DNA from: Tretioscincus oriximinensis
Taxonomy: Eukaryota > Chordata > Lepidosauria > Squamata > Gymnophthalmidae
Direction: 5' to 3'
Assembly: GCA_022410635.1 (NCBI GenBank)
Contig: JAJVDF010000191.1
Span: forward strand, 1,529,226-1,593,225
DNA length: 64,000 nt
Below are positions 1-10,600 of this stretch, one piece after another; within the stretch, counting starts at the first letter, position 1, and the number at the start of each line of letters is the position of its first letter. The translations under genes and the position numbers were made by a program. The notes beneath the pieces were generated by a model. That model worked only from the letters and a program-made list of their open reading frames with translations, had not been told where the DNA came from and ran no database searches.

Positions 1-190
1 CAGCTAGAACCAAGCATGGGTTGTTCTACCACCAGCTAGGACTAAGCATCGATGTTCTACCATGAACTTGTATCAAGTATTGGTTGTTGTACCACCAACT
101 AGGACCAAGCATGGGTTGTTCTACCACCACCTATTACCAGCTAAAACCAGGCACAGATTGTTCTACCGCTGCTAGCACCAAGCTATCACA
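1..190. repeat. Minisatellite, about 32-40 bp unit, cut by window edge
   Basis: Imperfect tandem copies of a unit like CTAGGACCAAGCATGGG followed by TTGTTCTACCACC. About five copies, the last ones degenerate. The array starts at or before the first base. Confidence 0.75.
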
Positions 191-949
191 TGGAACTGAG
201 GTCAACGTGAGGCTGTTCTTACTTTTCTTTTCCCATATCTTTTTTGAGATTGTGGATGCCAGTGTTGCTTGGGGCAATAATGCGCCAAGTCAACTGCAGA
301 ACAAAACAGGCGATGGAATAAAATGCAGGGTGGAATGAAATTTACCACACAGGCGGCTTTCAGGAGAAAAGAGAAAGACAAAGGTTTATTCATGTCCCCA
401 GACAAAAAGAAACAAAGGATTTGTTCTGCAGCAAACCAGGCTAAAAGTTAGCTGGCAAAAGAAGCGCAAAACACTTATGCAATCCTACACAAGGCATGCT
501 TTGGAAGTCACAGCAAAAAAAGAGAGAGTGCTTTCCTCTGAGGAGACCAGGCAGGGATGGATTTCAAAACCCTTTGTCTTTTATGGAGGGCAGTCCAAGG
601 CAACCGAATAGTAGGTTATTGCAGTCAGTCAATGACTGAACTACACAAGGGAATAACTAGCGGTGGACTGGATCTAGCAATATTGGTTTCTAAGAGACAA
701 AAGGGGCCAACCATTGGCTGGCAGCACAGCGGGAGAGATAGCATGTACATGGTAACTGCCAAACCCCCAAACCTCATATGTCATGTACCAATTGTCCACC
801 CAGCACATACCAGACTTTGTGTACAGATGAGGAACTAGTGCTGCCATGTGCAAAGTGTCACAGATCAACCGTAGCTTGGTCCCCAAGCTGGCAACTGCAT
901 CTAGGGCCCCACTTCATCTTATGTTTCCAACTGCCCAGGTGCAAATTGG
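191..949. other. Intron 1 stretch, nothing recognised
   Basis: Single-copy-looking DNA. Short frames here have no recognisable domain or splice context. ADAP1 exon 1 is not seen in it. Confidence 0.5.
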
Positions 950-1016
950 TGGCCCACTGTGTGAAACAGAAGGCTGGATTAGATGGGCTGTAGCCCAATT
1001 CAGCACGGCTCCTCTG

Positions 1017-1154
1017 ATCTTCTTCTTCCTCCTTCTTCCTCCTTCTTCCTCCTTCTTCCTCCTCCTCCTTCTTCCTCCTCCTTCTTCCTCCTCCTCCTTC
1101 CTCCTCCTTCTTCTTCTCCTTCTTCTTCTTCTTCTTCTTCTTCTTCTTCTTCAA
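1017..1154. repeat. Pyrimidine microsatellite (CTT/CCTCCTT)
   Basis: Uninterrupted CTT and CTC-rich tandem repeats. They directly follow a CR1-like tail at about 950-1012 (the motif around gctggattagatgggctg). Long reading frames here on both strands are low-complexity artefacts. Confidence 0.85.
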
Positions 1155-1707
1155 GCAAGCTGGCACCCATGCCAGTCCACTCCTGGGAATAACTGTGATC
1201 TTGGTTGCATCCATTGGAGGATCCTGGACTAGATGGGCTGTGGTCCAGTTCAGCAGGGTTCCTCTTATATTCTCACATAGCGTCAGTAATCCACTTGCGT
1301 GTGAAGGCATGAAATGCATGATATGCATGATTCTCACCATACGCACTTATGTGGTCACGACTTCCAGTAGTTCTCCACTTGTCTCTAACCAAGGTGACGG
1401 CAGGCATTATATTTCCCTACATCTGGGGAAAGTGCAGTATAAGCTACTTTTTATATAGTGCAATATAACGCTTTATTTCACACTTCCCTTGCGTAGCATG
1501 AGTGATGTTGAACCATGTGGTGATCATTCGATACGAGTATAAGGAAAATGTGGTGGGTTCTCCTTTAATTTGCTTTGAACAGAAACCCATCCGGTCACCT
1601 GTTATCGACTCCCTGCAACTGATGTTTTAGCAATCCTGCCTGTTGGCTTCCATGAATTTCTCTAATTTAGAAAATCTAGCCAGGAGACTAGCAAGAACTA
1701 GGATAGT

Positions 1708-1830
1708 CAGCATGAGCTGTCATAGACAAATCTATTTCTTCAGATGGATCTAAAGTGCTGTAAGACTCCTCCTTGCTAGATCTTCTGGATCCAGACTAAC
1801 GTGGCTATTTTTTTGAAACCTTGTCTAATC
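1708..1830 (-). repeat. Degenerate hammerhead-motif repeat copy
   Basis: On the - strand it shows CTGAAGA, an A, then an ATAGA/TCTAT hairpin, a damaged GAA, and GCTCATGC. The neighbouring part to 1825 resembles the common tail (tctaaagtgctgtaag ... gactaacgtggctattt), as at 38310-38375. It belongs to the family described at 33776. Confidence 0.55.
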
Positions 1831-1834
1831 AGTC

Positions 1835-2110
1835 AAGCTATCTAGGCTGCTAGCTACTACCACCTCTTGTGTAAACACCATAGACCAATGACTGTTTGGA
1901 TTAAAAAAATACTTTCCCTGTATGTGTTAAATCTTCTGCCCATCAGCTTCATAGATGCTCCCTAGTCCTACTTTTGTGCCACACAGAAAACCCTTTTCCA
2001 GAAATAATTCTTCTTGTCCTCCACATGCCTAATTTTATACTCCTCAATCTTAAATACCTCTTAAGCACCATCTTGCAAGGCTGAAGGGTCCTAGACATTG
2101 CGACCTGATT
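1835..2110 (-). mobile_element. CR1 LINE fragment
   Basis: Antisense relic of the CR1 ORF2 C-terminal region, recognised by the same motif order as the long copy at 24955-25700 (ctagctactaccacctctt, aaaatactttccc, caaggctgaagg). Many small changes; non-coding. Confidence 0.6.
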
Positions 2111-3144
2111 TCATGATCCGCCATTTTTGTTTCATCCATTTTGTATACTCCTTTCTCCGAACTGCAATTACTGCTGCAGTTACCAGGAGCCTGGATTTCC
2201 CTTGACTATACTTCGTATTTGTTATTGCTGAGCTTCACAGTTATTTATTATTGCCTTCTGTGCAATTTCTTTCTTTTTTATGACACTTTTTCTTTCTTCC
2301 TCTGAGATTATTCCAATCCAAGTTGAGCTCTTGATTATTCTCAAAATGGTTTTGAGGACAGTAGGCTAAAGGGCCTTTTCAGAGTATCAGTGCAGATATT
2401 TGGGAAAAAAGGAAATTCAAGAATGAAAACGCACGGCCAATAAACTCATATTGCTTCACAAGCTCAGGGGACATTTAAAAAGGGATTCACTCAGTCATAA
2501 AGTGTTATCGATTTCGTGGGCTTTCCAAATGTGATCTTCTTTCCTGTTATTGCAGGTTGCTTGAACTGCTTTCCTTCTTCCACATTCCCTGTTTGGTGTC
2601 TTCAGCTTTTTGGAAATTTATAAAATACATTATGGATAGAAAAGTGGGTACTATTGATCCCCTGTGTACTTGTCTGCTCTCCCTACAGCCCTTTGAATTT
2701 GGACAGACGTCCTTAAAAATACCCTTTTCCCCATGGGCAGTAACTCATTTACCTTTTGTTAAATAACAGGGAAAATCCTGCAGTGGAAGTGATTAGTTAG
2801 AGAACTGGTAGAGTTCACCTTTTATCTCAATTTCATTTATTTATATTTCCACCCCAACCACGATTTGCAGATGCCAGGTGGCTTATAAGATTATAACACA
2901 CAATTAACATTGATAAGCTATATGAGAACACAGGAATTCAAAAATCAAAACACATGTCTCATAATCTCAAAGAAAGTGGCCAGAGAAAATACTAGGTGAG
3001 CAAAATCGCTTTTAGCTTAATTCCTCAAACAAGGTAGGAAATGGGGTGGTGTCTGCCACTTCTGCACCGGGCTTTATTGTGGGATGTATCTTGAAATAGG
3101 GAACAGCCATCTGAATATTCGTGTAAGCTATGACAGGGCTCATA
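2111..3144. other. Intron 1 stretch, nothing recognised
   Basis: AT-rich, no gene or clear repeat. A piece near 2830-2900 (atttatttatatttccacccca) resembles common LINE tail text, also at 4860-4885. Confidence 0.4.
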
Positions 3145-3152
3145 GCCTACAC

Positions 3153-3481
3153 CAGGAGTCCTCAAACTACGGCCTGGGGGCCACATGTGGCCCGCCGAGG
3201 ACATTTATCTGGCCCACAACAGTACCGGCTGCTTTCCTCTCTCCTTTCTTTCCTGAGCTCCTTCTCTCTTTCCCTTCTTTCCTCCCCTCCTCCTCCTCTT
3301 CCTCCTTCCTTCCTGGCTCCAGCCTCTTCAGCTGCATCTAGGAGAGGAACTGGGATTCAGGTAAGATATGTGCCGTGTTCATAGGAATTTGTTCATAGGC
3401 TTTTTAAAACTATAGTCCGGCCCTCCAACAGTCTGAGGGACAGTGAACTGCCCCCCTGTTTAAAAGGTTTGAGGACCCCTG
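3153..3481. mobile_element. Non-autonomous hAT-type DNA transposon with 8-bp TSD
   Basis: Terminal inverted repeats CAGGAGTCCTCAAACT and AGGTTTGAGGACCCCTG bound 329 bases. Both flanks carry the identical 8-bp duplication GCCTACAC (3145-3152 and 3482-3489), diagnostic of hAT transposition. It contains a CT-rich patch and no transposase frame. Confidence 0.88.
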
Positions 3482-3487
3482 GCCTAC

Positions 3488-3726
3488 ACTAAGGGTATAC
3501 CAAGGGTATAAATGGATACTAGGATGGATGTCTGGATGTTGCCTCCAGGATGGAGCAACAGACAGGACTCCTGAATACCATTTGCAGGGAGTCATGAACA
3601 GGAGCATATTTTGCTTTCTTCTGTTCGGACTGCCCAGGTGCATCTGGTGGGTCTCTGTGTGACACAGAATGCTGAACTTGATGGGCTGTGGCCTGATCCA
3701 GTATGGCTCTTCTTATGTTCTTATGC
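3488..3726 (+). mobile_element. CR1 LINE 3' end
   Basis: Sense-oriented 3' UTR of the CR1 subfamily common in this window: ggatgtctggatgttgcc, ctgcccaggtgcatctgg, ending gatccagtatggctcttc then TTCTTATG repeats. 5'-truncated, as is typical for CR1. Confidence 0.8.
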
Positions 3727-3782
3727 GTGCACACGACGACCTATAAACCCCTATAAAGCTATATTCCGGAATAAAGCAATTG

Positions 3783-4160
3783 GATGTCTGTGCACACCAA
3801 ACCTGTACATTCCGTGATCAATGCCCCAGTTCCGTAATATCGCTCACTGATCTCCTGGCGGTGCAGTCTGAGAATTATTATTTTATACTCACAACAGCCA
3901 ATAGAAACAACTACTGTGCTTCGTTTGTTTTAACATCTTGTGCCTAATTTGTGCACACGCAGACACACGCGAGAGTACGGGGGTCCTCCGGAACGATGTC
4001 TGAATATCCCAGCAATAGTTTATTCCGGGAAAAACAGCGTTTATTGCGGGTCGATTACTGAAAAACACTTAGCATGTGTGCTCGAGTCTTCCTCATAATG
4101 CTCTGAATGAGGCACAAAATAGCTGTGTGCGCGCAGCCTGACATGGAGATAGTGAGCTCC
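3783..4160 (+). repeat. Dispersed repeat family A, copy 1
   Basis: About 375 bases shared with 8893-8990 plus 9495-9760 (for example ccccagttccgt, cagcaatagtttattc, ctgaaaaacacttag). No open frame and no clear termini. I do not recognise the family. Confidence 0.6.
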
Positions 4161-4986
4161 TATTCCCAGCTATATCCCCAAATAAGCCTAGTGCAGACAG
4201 GACCTTGATCTAGTCATATCTAGGTCAGAATGAGAGTGGTATGATGGCACCTATGGTCCTCCAGGCATGCCAATAGTGGCCACTGTGAGAGTGATTTATT
4301 ATGCAATTCATTGTCACCACCAGAAACAGATCTGTAGAAATTTCTGGGGAGACAATTGTTCCTTTTATACCAATGAATACCTGGATCGTTAATTGTTCAG
4401 AATTTTCCCACTCAAATGTTCATGTTTTAAATCCCAGCTGCCATTTTCACACCTTCAACGAGTAAACAACTTATCAGTTTAATCTGTAACAATAAAAATG
4501 CGGTGTACATTTATGCGGTGGACCTATCCCGATTGGTCCAAATTGGTACCGAAGTGGGCCAATCGATTGGTCCAAACAGGGAGCGCAACGGACCAATTGG
4601 AATGGCGTATTACTAATGCCTGCCGTGGCGACAGGGATGTAGGGTGGGTGCCACCAATGTTTTGCACCCAGCTACCTTTGGCACAAGCGTGGAAAGGAGC
4701 CAGGTGCCTCCTCCAGAAATCACAATGTGCCTCGTATGGGGTGCCTTCTGGGCCCACCTCCTTGGGACAGAAGAGCCAAAGGGAACTGGCCTCTGTCTCC
4801 TATCTCCCCCGCTAGTGGCCTGTGGCATCGCACCCTGGCAACAGGGCTTACTCCCCTAGTTTACCTATATTTCCACCCCAACCGACTGATTTGTAGATCT
4901 AACATTGGTTTATGAGATTAAAATATAGCAAAATTAAACATTAAAAATGGCAAACCATCTAAAAGCAGAAGGGACTCAAAAGTCAA

Positions 4987-5325
4987 AATACATAAGAACA
5001 TAAGAAGAACCACACTGGATCTGGCCAGAGCCCATCTAGTCCATCCTTCTGTCTCACACAGAGGCCCCCCAGAGGCCCCTGGGCAGTCCAAACAGAGGAA
5101 AGCAAAATATGCACCTGTTCACGACTCCCTGAGGATGGTATTTCAGGAGTCCTGGCTCTTGCTCCATCCCGGAGGCAACATCCAGACATCCATCCTAGTA
5201 CCCATTTATACCCTTGGTGTCCATGAACCTGTCTAGTTCTGTCTTGAAGCTATCCAAGCTATTAGCTACCACCACCTCTTCAGGAAGTAAATTCCACAGG
5301 CCTATAACCCTCTGGTTGAAAAAAA
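4987..5325 (-). mobile_element. CR1 LINE 3' end
   Basis: Antisense CR1 tail starting at its terminal CATAAGAACATAAGAAG and continuing into the end of the ORF2 region (attagctaccaccacctctt, ccacaggcctataaccct). 5'-truncated. Confidence 0.8.
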
Positions 5326-6340
5326 TACATATATCAGAATCTCAGAGGAGCTGTCTAGAGAAAATTGCTAATTGGGCAAAAATCTCTTAGCTGTCATTTC
5401 TATATCTCCACTATCCTTCCATTAATCCCTTATTATCCAGACTAACATCAGATGTTCTTTTCTGGCATATAAACTCTTCCCTCCACCCACCCCAGAAAAA
5501 GCCCACCACTAAATGCCAAGTGTGTCCAATTAGTTGCTTTACAAATCGGCAACTCTGATTCATTGGTGTCTCTGTAGCATTTCCAAGAGAGAAGACCTTT
5601 TTATAGCATTTTCTGAATTCTAGGAATGGATATGGAGGTTCTGTTAGTACAATTGGCTGCCCAACTGGGGTCCTGAACTTGAAAATGCTGAGGGCTATGG
5701 AGTTGTAATGATATTGCTACCATGATCTTAAGGTGATCTTGAATCTGCTGAGCTTCAAGTATAAGAAGCAGCGAGAACTAGTTGTTTACCCCAAATCTTC
5801 CTGTCTTTTTGTAAGCATGTTTTATGTATTTATTTTTTATGTATTTATCTTCGCCACCTTGTTAGGAGATCTGTATATCTTTACATCCAAGGCTATGATC
5901 CGTGAACTGTGTATTGTAAGGTTTAAAGTTTGTTCAGAGCGATATTCCTGTAGGACAGAGGCATAAGCAGACCGACCAGGAAAATAATAATGATGATGAT
6001 GATGAAAAAGGATCTTTCTACATGGCAAGAGACTATCTAATCTTTGTGTCCTGCTTCTCTCATCAGACACAGGAAGTAATTTCAGCCTTATGTGTGCCTG
6101 CCGTCTGCTTCTGTTATTGCTGCCCTTACAAATACTTGGGCCTTCTTTCCCTTTGTTTTTCTCATATATGTGGCTAGCATCCTCCAGGTGTTTGCAAGAG
6201 GAATAATGGAGGAAGCAGCCAGCAGACAAATGCAAGCAGTCACTAGCGATATTTCAGAATACAGCAGAAACCTTGTTATAAAGAACCCTGATATAATAAA
6301 ATATATGGTACAACAAACAAATTTGAAAGTCCTGGCAGAA
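5326..6340. other. Intron 1 stretch, nothing recognised
   Basis: No supported gene. Frames at 5733-5966 and 6092-6343 show no family resemblance and no splice logic. Confidence 0.4.
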
Positions 6341-7024
6341 TAGGCTGACCAGATGCCCCCTTTTTGTGGGGGAAAACCCGGTTTGGGGGTGTCTAGCCAC
6401 CTTCCTGGGGGGGGGGGGGATTTCCCAGGTTTTTGCTGAGGAAAAAAATTTTTTTTTGAAATATTTTTTATTATTTTTTGTTGTTAAATCACTGCACCAC
6501 CACTAGGGGGTTCTAGCAACCGGGGCCAGCTCCTGAAGGCACCTTTCATTCAGTAAAAAATAAAAATTCTCATGCACTTCAAACAATTCTCACACACTTA
6601 AAAAAATGATTTTTTTTAAAAAGATACACTGCACCACCACTAGGGGTCTCTAGCAACCGGGGCCAGCTCCTGAAGGCACCTTTCACTCAGTAAAAAATAA
6701 AAATTCTCATGCACTTCAAACAATTCTCACACACTTAAAAAAATGATTTTTTTTTAAAAAAAGATACACTGCACCACCACTAGGGGTCTCTAACAACTGG
6801 AGCCAGCTGTTGAAGGCACCCTCCCCTCTGTAAAAAAATTAAAAAAAATCTGATGTACTCCAAAAATTCTCACACAGGTAAAAAATTCTCGCATGTTCAC
6901 AGATTTCTTGGGCGGGAATTTCAGAAGGGAATGCATGTTGGTGGGTAATTTGCATATTTATGAATATGCAAATTAGCACGAATATTAATTACCCCAGTTT
7001 GGGTCTCGGAAAATCTGGTCAGCC
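6341..7024. mobile_element. Foldback MITE (CTGACCAGAT family), long form
   Basis: Bounded by GGCTGACCAGAT and ATCTGGTCAGCC, with CAGAATA on both sides as a possible target duplication. The inside holds three tandem copies of an approximately 130-bp unit (key words cactgcaccaccactaggg and gccagctcctgaaggcacc). No transposase. Other copies at 12209, 28305, 43957, 44311 and 55915. Confidence 0.75.
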
Positions 7025-7382
7025 CAGAATAAGGCTCAGTGGGGACTGAGGCAATGGTATTTAAAAGTTTTTGCAAATGGTTTCTGGCATTAAAAGTGAT
7101 TTTTTTAAAAAAAATTAAGTTTTTTTAAAGTTCTAAACATACAAAACAAAAATGCTTGGAACATAACATATATAAGATAATATCCAAACCATAGCATAAA
7201 TTGAAATAGTTTCAGTATAAGAAGTTTTATTATAACATACACAGTTTTCTGGTCACTTGGAGTTCATTATAAAGAGGTTTCTCCTGCAATGCCTTATTTT
7301 GTGGGTCTATATTGGGTGTGCTACAATTCCCAAAACATAACCTGTTCCTATGCCAAATTGCCATTAGTACAATATTTTGCTT

Positions 7383-7502
7383 CCCTCTGTTCAGACTGTC
7401 CAGGACAGGTGCATCCGGTGGGCTCCTGTGTGAGACAGAATGCTGGTCTAGATGGGCTCTGGCCTGATCCAGTATGGCTCTTCTTATGTTCTTATGTTCC
7501 TA
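7383..7502 (+). mobile_element. CR1 LINE tail beside ADAP1 exon 2
   Basis: Sense CR1 3' end (gtgagacagaatgctgg, gatccagtatggctcttc, TTCTTATG repeats). It ends about 25 bases before the exon 2 acceptor. Confidence 0.8.
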
Positions 7503-7526
7503 TTTATTTTTCCTCGTGTCTCGTAG

Positions 7527-7657
7527 ATCCAGACTGGGCATCTCACACCTTGGGTATCTTTATCTGTCTGAATTGTTCCAGCTTCCATCGCAACATCCCA
7601 CATGTCAGCAAAGTGAAGTCTGTCCGTCTGGATGAATGGGAAAGCCTGCAGGTTGAG
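7527..7657 (+). CDS. ADAP1: ADAP1 exon 2 (ArfGAP core)
   Basis: Encodes residues 28-71, starting in phase 1 (the G of Asp28 comes from exon 1). It holds the second zinc-binding pair FICLNC (Cys41, Cys44) and HRNIP with the catalytic Arg49, then [10 protein letters not shown]. Acceptor tcgtag, donor gtacgt. A CR1 LINE tail ends only about 25 bases upstream of the acceptor. Confidence 0.97.
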
Positions 7658-10600
7658 GTACGTGATTTTTGGGAAGAGGGAAAGAATGCTGGGGCTGTTA
7701 AAAAGCAAAATTGTATTTTTGTGTGTTTGTGTATGTGTGCATGGATCTTAAACAGTCTGATATAATACTCAGATGTCTCTTTTTAGGGTTCGGTTTTTTG
7801 ACGGATTGGTAAAAATGTGAGCTGGGTCTTATGGTTAGAGTGTTTGTACTCTGGTTCAACTCCACAACTGGAATCCAGCTGGGTGGCCTTGGGCTACTCA
7901 AAATTATCTTGAGCTCTCTCAACCTCACCTACTTCATAAGGTGTCTGTTATTGAGACAAGAACAGAAGGTTGTATAAACTGCTTCGAGTCCCCTTGGGTT
8001 AAGAAAAGCAGTGTGTAAAAATCAATTCTTTTCTTTCTCTTTCTCTGCCTCACTTTTCCTCTTCTTCCTTCTTATTCTCCTCATCCTCCTGCTTCTTTGG
8101 CTCCTCCTCATTTTCTTTCTGCTCTCCCCCTCTTTCTTCTTCTCCTGCTTCTCTTCTTCCTCCTCTCTTCCACCTCCTATTACTATTATTCCAGCTTTCT
8201 TCTCTTTCTTCTCCTTCTCTTCATTCACCTTCCTTTCCTCTTTTTCTTCCTCCTATTACTACTATTCCATCCTTCTCTTTCTTCTTATTCTCCTCTCCCT
8301 TCTCCTCCTTTTCCTATTTCTACTATTCTATCCTTCTTCTCTTTCTTCTTATTCTGCTTCTCCTCCTGGAAACTATCAATAATCTAAGTTGACCTTATCT
8401 ACAGTAGTAGACTGGGCCTCTCTCCACAGAATTAATGAAACAATGGTAGATTGGAGTTCAAGACTGTGATTTTGGGAGGACTATTTTAATATACTCCTGG
8501 GACACTACACCAAAAATGTGCTATATAAACCTGATAGAAAAAAAGCTTTAATATCAGGTTTTCCTTTGTTCTAGATGGCTTACCTTTTCCCTGTGGCCTT
8601 AAAGAACTGATGCTCTTTCAAAATCACCTGGAGGTAGAAAATTTACAGAATAGCCAAAAGGGAAACGGGTGGGAATCCCCTACATCCCGATACCTTTGTA
8701 AGACAGGATGGACAAATTAAAGTTTGTCCAGAATTGTCTTCTACCTTTTGGTAGTAGTGAAGAAAGAGCCTTGTGGGACTGAGGCTAGGTGCACAACACG
8801 ACTTAAAACCCACTACAATGCTGTAATTACAATACTATAATATAAGGCATATATAGCATATATAATCATATGCTATATATGCTATATATAATGATGGTGT
8901 GTCCGTGCTCACCAAACGTGAATATTCCGTGCCCAATGCCCCAGTTCCGTGAAATTGCTCATTGATCTCATCACAGTGCAGGCCAATAATTTTAAAAGAT
9001 TTTTTATGCCCACCTACTTCACAAGGTGTCTGTTGTGAAGAGAAGAACAGAAGGTTATGGAAGTCCTTTGGGTTGAGAAAAGTGGAGTATAAAATCCGAT
9101 CCTCCTCCTCCTCCTTCTTCTTCCTCTTCCTTTTCATAAGAACCTAAGAAGAGCCATCCTGGATCAGTCCAGAGCCCACCAAGTCCAGCCTTCTGTCCCA
9201 CACAAAGGCCCACCAGGTACACCTGGGCAGCCTGAACAGAGGAAAGCAAAATATGCACCTGTTCAGGACTCCCTGCAAATGGTATCTCAGGAGTCCTGCC
9301 TCTTCCTCTTTCTTTTTCATTTAGTTCCATAATGACAATGAAGAGGTGGTGGTAGTTAGCAGCCTGGATAGCTTTAAAACAGGATTAGACAAGCTCATGT
9401 AAACCGAGGCTACAACAACAACAACAACAACAACAACAACATTATGATGTTGTTGTTGTTGTTGTTGTTATTATTATTATTATTATTATTATTAATTTAC
9501 TTGCAACAGCCAATTCGAAACAACAGCTGTGTTCTCAATTGTTTTATCATCTCGTGCCTAGTTTGTGCAGGTGCATACGCTCGCAAGAGTATGGGGATTC
9601 TCCAGAACGATGCCTGAATATCTGAGCAATAGTTTATTCTGGGGAAAAAGGCATTTATTGCAGGTCAGCTACTGAAAAACACTTAGCGCTTATGTCCGAG
9701 ACTTCTAATTGCGCTACCAACGGGGTAGAAAAACATCGTATCCACACGGCCTGAGACAACACCCCACAGCTTTCCTCTTGCACTCTGGATTCAGCTTCCT
9801 TGTCTCCAATGTGTTGCCTCTGAATTTCATTGGTAGGTTAGATTTCCATGACTCTCTGACCTTTAGTTTTTCGTAGGAGGCAATGACAATTCTTGCACAA
9901 TACGGTGATTTATAAGAACCAAATTATGGTGTTGTGTAAGGAATGACTTTATTTAGAGACCTGGTTTGGGGTTGATGAAGTGTCCCTGAGATGCCCTGGA
10001 GCCTTGAAGTCAAATCGAGGTTATAAATGGAAATACATGGATTAATAATTGAAGGGAAGCATTATTTATTTGCTGACTCAGTTCATCCCACCAAATGTTC
10101 TTAGAGCAGTAAACGACAGAATGAACTCCCCAAAATAATAAAATCATTCATTTAAGGTCAGCTTTCTGGTGACACAAACAATATATCCATGAGTTTCCTT
10201 GGCAAAAATGCAGAAATGGTTTGTCTCGGCTTTCTTTCGGAGGTAGGGCAGGAGCCGGGATCCGAGCTCTCTGCTTTCTAGACCGTCTACCACTAAGTCA
10301 TTGCCAATATATAATTATTAATTTAAATACCAGTAAACAGCAGCAATTTATCTGGATTATCTTTGATGGCTTTGTCGGGGTATTGATAGACTGGTCCCCC
10401 CACCAACTTCCTGTAAGCAGCAAAAATATTTCCTGTGGGTGGGACTGGCCACCGATTGGCTTAAGTGGCTTCCTCCCTACTAGCCTGCGGTGCAGGCTGT
10501 GAGCTGTAGTCCATGGGGCCTGGGTGGAAGATATTGCCTGCTATTTGGACTATAGTTCCCAGCAGGCCCCACTGCCAGCACAATAGCAGCTCCACTTCAC

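Larger units (their letters stand above)
8893..9760 (+). repeat. Dispersed repeat family A, copy 2, split by insertions
   Basis: The left part (8893-8990) and right part (9495-9760) match the left and right of 3783-4160. Between them lie a Sauria-SINE tail (about 9005-9135), an antisense CR1 tail (9136-9300), more CR1-like sequence (9320-9410) and a CAA/TTG hairpin. This shows the order of events: family A first, the others later. Confidence 0.6.

Noticed and set aside
858..1346. Poly-Lys/Glu and poly-Leu/Ser frames
   Set aside because: Low-complexity CTT/CTC microsatellite read on both strands.
1..7526. ADAP1 exon 1 within the window
   Set aside because: I found no stretch encoding the expected N-terminal segment with the CADC zinc pair, and no CpG-rich promoter.
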